DNA of 64,000 nucleotides from NCBI GenBank assembly GCA_943367715.1, contig CALRJY020000004.1, positions 201,604 to 265,603 on the forward strand. Direction: 5' to 3'. Origin of the DNA: JAEYXS01 sp943367715. GTDB lineage: Bacteria > Verrucomicrobiota > Verrucomicrobiia > Limisphaerales > JAEYXS01. Under the pieces are notes generated by a model. That model was not told the DNA's origin. It saw only the letters and a list, made by a program, of their open reading frames with translations, and did not search any database. How positions within the stretch are numbered: position 1 is the stretch's first letter; the number at the start of each line of letters is the position of its first letter. The position numbers and the translations under genes were made by a program. Positions 57,729 to 64,000 of the stretch are shown here, one piece after another.

Positions 57729-58136
57729 ATGCTCCATCTCTTAGGCATCGGCGTCATTGCCATCCTTTACTTCGCCGCTGGCGGCACGGTGGGCATGCAC
57801 TTTCATCTGATCATCACCCAGAAGTTGGCCAAACTGGAAGAGCCGGAACCGGCGGAGGTCGGCATGGCGATGCTCAACTTCATCCTCATCCCCTGCTGGC
57901 TCGCCATCTGGAACAAACGCGAACGCGAACGTCTTTGCCTGAATAGCCCCATCCAACGGACTGATAACAATACAACCAAGAAAACGTTACTCAACCCACT
58001 AAAGGTCCCAAAGCATTCGCAAACCTGGCGAAACTCGAACTCAGTTTGGTGGTGTTGTGATAAACATTCATCGGTTTCTCAAATCCCTCGGTTTCGTGGT
58101 CCCAAAACAAAACCTGACCACTCAAAGAACCTTTAA
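57729..58136 (+). CDS. Hypothetical small membrane protein with disturbed C-terminus
   Basis: 135 residues as read. Residues 1–30 and 42–60 are hydrophobic (MLHLLGIGVIAILYFAAGGT, MAMLNFILIPCWLAIWN), giving a two-helix membrane protein 4 bp after DUF1287. From about residue 70 the sequence is unlike protein and runs 146 bp into the oppositely oriented SMI1 gene, whose insertion probably removed the native stop. Family not recognised. Confidence 0.5.
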   Translation: MLHLLGIGVIAILYFAAGGTVGMHFHLIITQKLAKLEEPEPAEVGMAMLNFILIPCWLAIWNKRERERLCLNSPIQRTDNNTTKKTLLNPLKVPKHSQTWRNSNSVWWCCDKHSSVSQIPRFRGPKTKPDHSKNL

Positions 58137-58455
58137 CACCCAGGATAATTTGATTGCCGTATGAGTCATGTGCAATCGGTACGAAACCAGCAGGAATTCT
58201 CCCTTCGAACAATTCCATTTGCTGCAAGATGTCATAGAACTCATTGTCCGGCTCTTTAATGCTGTAAAAATACTCAATCATCACCCATCGTGCCGCAGTC
58301 ATTTTAATCCACGCATTCGACTCAGCAGGTCCACCACCGTTTGTTTCCAGCAAAAAATTCCGATAGTCTTCCGGGAATTGGCAATCAAGTTTTTCTTCAA
58401 GGGCATTTAATTCTTTCAACCCAAAAAGTGGTGCCTTTCTATCAATCACAATCAT
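57991..58455 (-). CDS. SMI1/KNR4 family protein
   Basis: 154 residues. Family signature: LFGLKELNALEEKLDCQFPE, then DYRNFLLETNGGG, GFVPIAHDSYGNQIILGVKG and QVLFWDHETEG. SMI1/KNR4 (SUKH-1) proteins are typical immunity proteins against polymorphic toxins, but no toxin gene is near, so this is an orphan. Base composition is more AT-rich than its neighbours, and it overlaps the tail of the small membrane protein gene on the other strand, both signs of recent acquisition. Confidence 0.9.
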   Translation of the reverse strand: MIVIDRKAPLFGLKELNALEEKLDCQFPEDYRNFLLETNGGGPAESNAWIKMTAARWVMIEYFYSIKEPDNEFYDILQQMELFEGRIPAGFVPIAHDSYGNQIILGVKGSLSGQVLFWDHETEGFEKPMNVYHNTTKLSSSFARFANALGPLVG

Positions 58456-58470
58456 AACTTTGCTTGCCCG

Positions 58471-59787
58471 TCACCGGAGGGACACCGTCTCCTTCTTCGC
58501 CGAGATGCACCACAGTCCCTTCCACGTGCGGAAGAAAATCTCGCCATCGGAAACCGCCAGCGTGGAATTCGAATACTCCTTCACCGTATTCACGCCCACC
58601 AATTGGAATTTCGGATTCGCCTTGATGATGACCACATCACCCGACTGGTTCGGCATGTAGATATCGTCACCCACCAGCAACATGGATGCCCACGTGCTCG
58701 CCTTGGCCCCGACGCCCTGCGCCCGCTCTTCCCACAGCACCTTGCCCGTCTGCAAGTCCAGGCACGCGAACAAACTGCCGGAATTATGATAGTAGATGTG
58801 GCCGTCCTTGATGACGCCCGTGCCGATGCCGCCCTTGTCTCTCACCGTGTGCCACAGGCGATGCGTCGCCGTCACATCACCGTTGCCGCCCGGTTTCACC
58901 GCCAATGAATTGCCAAAGAAACCGCCCATCGCCACCAGCACTCCATCCCCATAGATGAGCGAGGTATAGACTAACGGATTCAATCCATCACAGCGCCATA
59001 GCTCTTTTCCGCTCTTCGGGTCAAACGCCCGCACATACTTCGGAAAACTCATCACCAGCTCCTCGCGCCCGTTCGCCTTGATCAGGATCGGCGTGCTAAA
59101 GGTGCCGACGATGCCGTCCGCCTTGCCCTTGAACCCATCCACGCGATCGCTGAAATCAAGATCCGGTTCATTGAAGCGCCACATGTCTTTCCCCGTCTTC
59201 TTGTCCAGAGCTACCAGGAACGCCCCTTTCCCCGGCCCATGGAAAATGAACACCGCATCTCCATGCAACACGGGCGACGAAGCATTGCCCCATTCATGCG
59301 CCTGCGCCCCCAGCTCACGCCGCCACAGCTCCTTACCGTTCAAGTCGTAGCAGAACACTCCCGCCGAACCATGCGTCACGACGACCCGCTCGCCATCCAC
59401 CACCGGCGACGCTGCGCAATACGGATTGTCCTTATGCGTCTGCTCCGCTTTGTCATACACCACGCCCTGTTGCCAGAGCACTTTGCCATCCCGTTTGTTC
59501 AGGCACATCAGTGTGCGCCGTTTCTCCGCCTCGATCGCCTGCGTCACGAAAATCTTGTCGCCCCAGATCACCGGCGTGGAGTTCCCCCGGTCCGGCAGGT
59601 CGATGCGCCACTTCACATTATTCGTGACGCTCCAGCGCTCCGGCAACCCCACCTCTTGAACCTTGCTGGAACCGTCATTCGGTCCGCGCCATGAAGGCCA
59701 GTTTGCCGCCTGCACGCCAACGGCAGAAAACAGGGAACCGGTGGCGAAGATCGCCAACCACAGGGGCGCAAAACGTGGGCTTCTCAT
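58471..59787 (-). CDS. Secreted PQQ-like beta-propeller protein
   Basis: 438 residues from ATG 59787, giving a signal peptide ending GVQA; longer starts lack it. The typical opening ANWPSWRGPNDGSSKV is followed by PQQ-like repeat strands: LMCLNKRDGKVLWQQGVVYD, VFCYDLNGKELWRRELGAQA, LVALDKKTGKDMWRFNEPDL, and a last FACLDLQTGKVLWEERAQGV. The family is common in Planctomycetota and Verrucomicrobia; PQQ binding is not shown by sequence alone. Divergent from the FkbM gene (120 bp). Confidence 0.88.
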   Translation of the reverse strand: MRSPRFAPLWLAIFATGSLFSAVGVQAANWPSWRGPNDGSSKVQEVGLPERWSVTNNVKWRIDLPDRGNSTPVIWGDKIFVTQAIEAEKRRTLMCLNKRDGKVLWQQGVVYDKAEQTHKDNPYCAASPVVDGERVVVTHGSAGVFCYDLNGKELWRRELGAQAHEWGNASSPVLHGDAVFIFHGPGKGAFLVALDKKTGKDMWRFNEPDLDFSDRVDGFKGKADGIVGTFSTPILIKANGREELVMSFPKYVRAFDPKSGKELWRCDGLNPLVYTSLIYGDGVLVAMGGFFGNSLAVKPGGNGDVTATHRLWHTVRDKGGIGTGVIKDGHIYYHNSGSLFACLDLQTGKVLWEERAQGVGAKASTWASMLLVGDDIYMPNQSGDVVIIKANPKFQLVGVNTVKEYSNSTLAVSDGEIFFRTWKGLWCISAKKETVSLR

Positions 59788-59907
59788 GCTGGGCATTATC
59801 ATCTCCGGATGTTTCTTTCGCAAGCCGAAGTGTATTCGGAGTCCGGCTCCACAGCGCATATCTCTTGCCTCCACAGACTGCGATGCTGTTCACTGTCGGC
59901 CTGTTTT

Positions 59908-60657
59908 ATGGGGCGATATGGAGATTCAAACCGGGCCAAGCTGTCATGGGCGCTGAAACGTCATCCGCGCCTGTTTGATGCCATCCGTTCAGCCTCACGC
60001 AGCTTCGGCTTCCGCACCCCTGTTTACGAAAAGCTCGCCGCTTTTTTCCGCGAACGTTCCGGCGGCACCTTCGTCCAGATCGGTGCCAATGACGGCATCA
60101 GCAACGATCCCATCCGCGAATTCATCGTGGATAACGAACAGTGGCGGGGTGCTTTCGTCGAGCCCATGCCCTACTTGTTGGAGCAATGCCGTCAAAACTA
60201 CCGCGCCTGCCAGCCGGGTCGTTTTCATTTCCTCAACGCCGCCGTCTCCAACGTCACCGGCCAGCTTGAGATGTGGCGCTTCAAAGAGTCAGAACTGCCG
60301 CATCTCCCGCTCGTCGCCCGCCAGATCGCGTCCACCCAGGCCAGCCATTTGAAGAAGCATTTCCCAGATTTGAAACCGGAACAGATCGAATGCATCACCA
60401 TTCCGTCCCTGACCTACGATGGCGTGTTGCAACAGGCAGGCTTCACCCGCGCCGACTTGGTGACCGTGGATGCCGAAGGCCACGAACAACCGATTTTGGA
60501 ATCCATCTGCCAACATCCCGGCAAACCCTCCGCCCTGCTCTTCGAATCCACCCATTTCCAAGGGGAAAGCTGGCTCAGGACCAAACACCTGCTCGAGTCA
60601 TCCGGTTATGAGCTTAGCCCGCTCCCGGCCGACTGTTTCGCGCTTCTGAAATCCTGA
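59908..60657 (+). CDS. FkbM-family methyltransferase
   Basis: 249 residues from ATG 59908 (MGRYGDSNRAKLSW). SAM-binding motif I: GGTFVQIGANDGISNDPI, followed by VEPMPYLLEQCRQNY (motif II acidic end) and LVTVDAEGHEQPILES (motif of the FkbM group). FkbM proteins O-methylate sugars or polyketides. Upstream frame to 59809 lacks family features. Divergent from the PQQ propeller gene; tRNA-Gln follows 102 bp later. Confidence 0.88.
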   Translation: MGRYGDSNRAKLSWALKRHPRLFDAIRSASRSFGFRTPVYEKLAAFFRERSGGTFVQIGANDGISNDPIREFIVDNEQWRGAFVEPMPYLLEQCRQNYRACQPGRFHFLNAAVSNVTGQLEMWRFKESELPHLPLVARQIASTQASHLKKHFPDLKPEQIECITIPSLTYDGVLQQAGFTRADLVTVDAEGHEQPILESICQHPGKPSALLFESTHFQGESWLRTKHLLESSGYELSPLPADCFALLKS

Positions 60658-60759
60658 TTGCAAGCGGCCACACTTCACATAGGCTGTTTGTGACCGAAAA
60701 AATTTGTGCGATTTGGCATTGCACTCTGTTTTTCCGCCGTTATTTTTCCAGTCCGGTTT

Positions 60760-60833
60760 TGGCCGATGGTGTAAAGGTAGCACAGGTGACTTTGACTCAC
60801 CTAGTCATGGTTCGAATCCATGTCGGCCAGCCA
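60760..60833 (+). tRNA. tRNA-Gln (anticodon TTG)
   Basis: Acceptor TGGCCGA pairs with TCGGCCA, D arm with GTGTAAAGGTAGCAC, anticodon stem GGTGA/TCACC around CTTTGAC (anticodon TTG), T arm with GGTTCGAATCC. Discriminator G, CCA encoded at 60831–60833. Confidence 0.96.
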
Positions 60834-60844
60834 CTTCCTCCCCT

Positions 60845-63154
60845 TCATTTTCCCGGCAACCACCGTTGTTTCGCCTGAAAAGCAGCGATTTGGGCATCCG
60901 CCCGGGCGACTCCCCGCTGGTCACCATTCCTCTGAAAGGCACCCCTCACCTTGCCGGCCATCTCGATCGCTTCCGGATACCGGCCATTGGCGGCCAGGGC
61001 GCAGGCTTGCAGTTCCCCCACGCGCAAAGGCACTTCTGCCCCGTAGATCTTCAACAGATCCCCCAGCAAGGCCAGGCTTTGGCGGGCATCGACCGAGTTC
61101 ATTTGTGGCTGCTGGATCAGCAACCACGCCAGCGATTCTTTCGGCAGCGCCCAATCCGGTTTCAACGCCGCCGCCGTTTCAAAACCCATCCTCGCCCGGG
61201 CCAGGTCGCCGGCTTCCTCGTGCAATAATCCGCTCTGGAACCAAAACTCCTGGTTGTCCGGCGCCAGCTTCAATCCGGTTTCCAATTCTCTCAAAGCCTC
61301 CGGCTTGCGTCCGCTGATCGCCAGCAACCGGACCAGATTCTTTCGCGCTTCCACCAGATTCGCATCCCCCACCAGCGCATTGCGAAAACTATTTTCCGCA
61401 CCGGCATTGTCCTTCTGGCTGGCCTGGATGCCGCCCAGGTTGTTCCAGGCATTGGCATTGTCCGGCCGCTTTTCCAGATACCGGATCAGCAGCGCCTTGG
61501 CCTCGTCGGCTTTGCCCATGCGGCGTAACGCCCGCGCCATCTGGAAATCCACCTCCTGCAGACTCGCATCGAGTTTCGCCGCGTTATGCAATGCTTCCAC
61601 GGCATCATCCGGCCGGTTCAGCTCCAGCAAAACTCTCCCCGCCAGCAGATGCAACCGGCCGTCTTCCGGCGTCAGCATGATGCCATTGGAAACTTCCACC
61701 AAGGCCTCCTCCGGCTTCTGTTTGTCCAGCAACGCCTCCCCCAGAACTAAATAGGCCACTGAATTAGACTTCGCCACCCGCAGCGCCTCCCGGAACAACG
61801 TCTCCGTGTCCCGCCAGAACGGCAGCGCCGCCATCGTCAACACCGCGCAACTCAGTATCACGGCGAAGACCGCCACTCCCGCCGGCTTGCGCCGGTTCTC
61901 CGGTGCTTGTGCCGCCCACTCCGCCAACGACCACACCGCCGCCATGAGCAACCCGATCGTGCTGATATACGTATACCGGTTCGCGATCGCCGCCCCGCCC
62001 GCCTGGATCAACCCGATGACCGGCAACAGCGAAACCAGAAACCACGCCCACGCAAACAGCCACCAAGGCTGCGTCCGCCGTAAGCGCCAACCAACCAAGG
62101 ACATCCCCGACAGCAACGCCAGCGCCCCCACCTCGATCCCCACCGCCCAACGTCCCGGATGCGGATACAGCACCGCCAGATCCACCGGCCACACCAGCAA
62201 TCCCACATAGCGGACATAAGACACCAGCGCATTACCCACCCGATCCGCCAGCGTAGTCGTCGCCATCATCTTGAGGATCTCACCCTCGTGCTGGGCTTTG
62301 TAAGTGATGAACGCCAGAAACAGGCTCAAACCAAAGAACGGCAGCTTCTCCACCACCCGCTGACGAAGCACCGCCCAATCCGCCCGCGCCCCATTCGTCT
62401 CCTCCGGGAAATCCACGCCCAACCGCTTGAACGGCCAGCCATCCAGCAACAACAGCACCGCTGGCAACGTGACACTCATCGGCTTGGCCATCACCGCCAG
62501 CGCAAAGGCTCCGAGCGTCAGCAGATACGTGCCCTGCCCCGGTTTCCGCACGTAACGCGTGTAGGCATGCAACGTCAGCAACCAGCACAACGTGCACAAC
62601 ACATCCTTGCGCTCCGCCACCCACACCACCGATTCCACCCGCAACGGATGCCACGCAAATATGGCCGCCACGATCAGCGCCCGCCTCGGCAGGTGGAACA
62701 CCACCAGCAACCACAGGTAAAGGATCACCGCATTCACTGCGTGGATGATGATGTTCACCGTGTGATGCGCCTGCGGATTCATCCCGAACATCTCCACATC
62801 CGCCAGATGGCTCAGCGAAGTCAGCGGATGCCACATCGAGTGATGCGGCCCTGTGAACGCCCAGCGCACCGTCTCGGCGTTCAGGCCCTGCTTCACGTAT
62901 TTGTTATGGACCACATACGGAGAGTCGTCGTACGTGAGGAAGTCGAAGCCCGTAGCCGGATAAAAAAGCATCACCGTCAGCAGAAACAAACCTGCCGCGC
63001 AGAGACGCGTGTTCTTGAACAGTTCGGCCAGCGGAATCACCGCTTGGGGATACTGGAAACCTCGCGAGAAGTCAAAACCATGCCACTCCTCGCGATACAC
63101 CACTGCATTTGAGGTTTGCCCCGTCCGCCCCCGCTCCGCTACAACTCTGTCCAT
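60845..63154 (-). CDS. TMTC-like membrane glycosyltransferase-type protein with C-terminal TPRs
   Basis: 769 residues. About ten membrane helices (residues 50–455) with the TMTC/PMT-like motifs: FDFLTYDDSPYV, MWHPLTSLSHLADVEMFGMN, VFHLPRRALIVAAIFAWHPL and RVESVVWVAERKDVLCTLCW. The C-terminal ~290 residues are TPR repeats (NAWNNLGGIQASQKDNAGAE, LVEARKNLVRLLAISGRKPE). TMTC relatives transfer mannose from a lipid carrier to proteins; in bacteria the role is not known. The N-terminal ~40 residues before the first helix are odd and may be untranslated. tRNA-Gln lies just beyond its 3' end. Confidence 0.87.
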   Translation of the reverse strand: MDRVVAERGRTGQTSNAVVYREEWHGFDFSRGFQYPQAVIPLAELFKNTRLCAAGLFLLTVMLFYPATGFDFLTYDDSPYVVHNKYVKQGLNAETVRWAFTGPHHSMWHPLTSLSHLADVEMFGMNPQAHHTVNIIIHAVNAVILYLWLLVVFHLPRRALIVAAIFAWHPLRVESVVWVAERKDVLCTLCWLLTLHAYTRYVRKPGQGTYLLTLGAFALAVMAKPMSVTLPAVLLLLDGWPFKRLGVDFPEETNGARADWAVLRQRVVEKLPFFGLSLFLAFITYKAQHEGEILKMMATTTLADRVGNALVSYVRYVGLLVWPVDLAVLYPHPGRWAVGIEVGALALLSGMSLVGWRLRRTQPWWLFAWAWFLVSLLPVIGLIQAGGAAIANRYTYISTIGLLMAAVWSLAEWAAQAPENRRKPAGVAVFAVILSCAVLTMAALPFWRDTETLFREALRVAKSNSVAYLVLGEALLDKQKPEEALVEVSNGIMLTPEDGRLHLLAGRVLLELNRPDDAVEALHNAAKLDASLQEVDFQMARALRRMGKADEAKALLIRYLEKRPDNANAWNNLGGIQASQKDNAGAENSFRNALVGDANLVEARKNLVRLLAISGRKPEALRELETGLKLAPDNQEFWFQSGLLHEEAGDLARARMGFETAAALKPDWALPKESLAWLLIQQPQMNSVDARQSLALLGDLLKIYGAEVPLRVGELQACALAANGRYPEAIEMAGKVRGAFQRNGDQRGVARADAQIAAFQAKQRWLPGK

Positions 63155-63199
63155 TCATCACCCGGGAACATTGATGTCCACGGGAAACTTATCGAATTT

Positions 63200-63925
63200 A
63201 TGCTCGGCGAAATCCGCAACCAACACGGCGAACGCATCGACTACACCTTCCACCAAGGCGCCCCCGGCTCGAAGAGCGTCGTGATTCTCGGTCATGGTGT
63301 CACGGGTAACAAAGACCGCCCCTTCGTCATCGCCCTCGCCGAAGGCTTGGAAAAAGCCGGCCTCAATGCCCTCCGCATTTCCTTCTCCGGCAACGGCGCC
63401 TCCGAAGGCAAGTTCACCGACTCCCACATCACCAAGGAAGTCGCCGACCTCGGCTCCGTGCTGGATGCCCTCAAGGGCTGGAACATCGGCTACATCGGCC
63501 ACAGCATGGGCGGCGCCGTCGGCGTCATCCGCACCAGTGAAGACAAACGCATCAAGTTCCTCGTCTCCCTCGCCGGCATGGTCACCACCAAAGACTTCGC
63601 CGAACGCGAATTCGGCACCGTCATCCCTGATAAAGGCAACATGTGGGATGACGAATCCTGTCCGCTCTCCCAAGCCTACATGGACGACCTCCGCAAGCTC
63701 GAAACCCTCGTGCCCCGCGCCCCCATGATCAAGGTCCCCTGGCTCCTCGTCCACGGCACCGAAGACGACGTCGTCTTCCCCCAAGACTCCCTCGACATCT
63801 TCGCCCAAGCCAACCAACCCGTCAGCCTGCTCCAGCTCAAAGGCTCCAACCACGTCTTCGCCGGAGCCCATACCGCACCGATGGTGGAAGCAGTAACCGC
63901 TTGGGTAAAAGCCCGCCAGAGCTAA
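63200..63925 (+). CDS. Alpha/beta hydrolase
   Basis: 241 residues from ATG 63200; the longer frame to 63116 overlaps the 5' end of the TMTC gene. Oxyanion region ILGHGVTGNKDRPF, nucleophile elbow GYIGHSMGGAVGV, and His in LKGSNHVFAGAHT near the C-terminus, with Asp in VHGTEDDVVFPQDS. Soluble, no signal peptide; a general carboxylesterase or thioesterase-type enzyme of the dienelactone hydrolase-like group. It is divergent from the TMTC gene. Confidence 0.9.
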   Translation: MLGEIRNQHGERIDYTFHQGAPGSKSVVILGHGVTGNKDRPFVIALAEGLEKAGLNALRISFSGNGASEGKFTDSHITKEVADLGSVLDALKGWNIGYIGHSMGGAVGVIRTSEDKRIKFLVSLAGMVTTKDFAEREFGTVIPDKGNMWDDESCPLSQAYMDDLRKLETLVPRAPMIKVPWLLVHGTEDDVVFPQDSLDIFAQANQPVSLLQLKGSNHVFAGAHTAPMVEAVTAWVKARQS

Positions 63926-64000
63926 CTAAGCGCGCAGCGCTGTCGTGGTAGTGGGACAGGCGCCATCGCCTGTCATGAGTCGTGCGGGCGCCCTCGCCCG

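Overview
The window reads as chromosomal DNA of a Verrucomicrobiota bacterium, probably a Pedosphaera/Limisphaerales-type lineage. This is inferred from gene content: formylglycine sulfatases, a DUF6797–propeller–cytochrome c protein, a DUF1593 hydrolase, PQQ-type propellers, DUF4912 next to a GH57 branching enzyme, pilin-like pseudopilins, and a three-member paralogous family carrying the motif CPEETIRDIIIADVNKLY. No rRNA or ribosomal protein gene is present to fix the lineage. No IS transposase, phage gene, CRISPR array or complete RiPP/NRPS cluster was seen.

Layout. 1–1.5 kb: end of a type IV pilin-like cluster. 1.66 kb: tRNA-Val(CAC). 1.8–8.6 kb: two lipoproteins, the DUF4912 / GH57 glycogen branching pair, and a sulfatase–esterase pair. 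8.7–13.8 kb: a large secreted haem protein, a vapBC toxin–antitoxin pair and a frameshifted DUF2314 gene. 13.8–15.1 kb: a gene-free, repeat-rich stretch holding copy A of an ~0.8 kb element. 15.1–19 kb: pyruvate phosphate dikinase and DUF1152. 19–21.5 kb: MFS exporter + DinB-like gene divergent from an HxlR regulator, with a clear operator. 21.6–25.8 kb: a TetR-led operon (desaturase/hydroxylase, SGNH hydrolase, secreted unknown protein). 25.8–30.7 kb: a tandem pair of the Verrucomicrobia-type family and a KimA-like potassium transporter preceded by a ydaO-type c-di-AMP riboswitch. 30.7–41.4 kb: M48 protease, dual-specificity phosphatase, a pseudopilin/Sel1 protein, a PqqD–membrane–cNMP-binding fusion, a sugar isomerase, DUF1593, an unknown membrane protein, and a second sulfatase. 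41.4–42.8 kb: a second gene-free stretch with copy B of the ~0.8 kb element in inverted orientation. 42.8–49.8 kb: CBM9-like lipoprotein, ADP-ribosylglycohydrolase, third member of the paralogous family, Xaa-Pro aminopeptidase, HEAT-repeat protein. 49.8–55.7 kb: aldo/keto reductase, DUF423, Old Yellow Enzyme, DUF4304-like gene, DapA-like aldolase and a divergent LysR regulator with a 13-bp-arm operator. 55.9–64 kb: GNAT, glycosyltransferase, DUF1287, SMI1/KNR4, PQQ propeller, FkbM methyltransferase, tRNA-Gln(TTG), TMTC-like TPR membrane protein and an alpha/beta hydrolase.

Functionally the region mixes central carbon metabolism (ppdK, GH57 branching enzyme), secreted polysaccharide and sulfate-ester breakdown, and osmotic/potassium homeostasis. 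Three local regulator–operator pairs can be read directly from inverted repeats. Low-GC-looking immunity-type singletons (SMI1, DUF4304-like, DUF2314) and vapBC mark small accessory insertions. Many short palindromic repeats are scattered between genes. The strongest unexpected signals are the c-di-AMP riboswitch on kimA and the diverged ~0.8 kb repeat, which lies 250–340 bp upstream of, and co-oriented with, a gene in both places.
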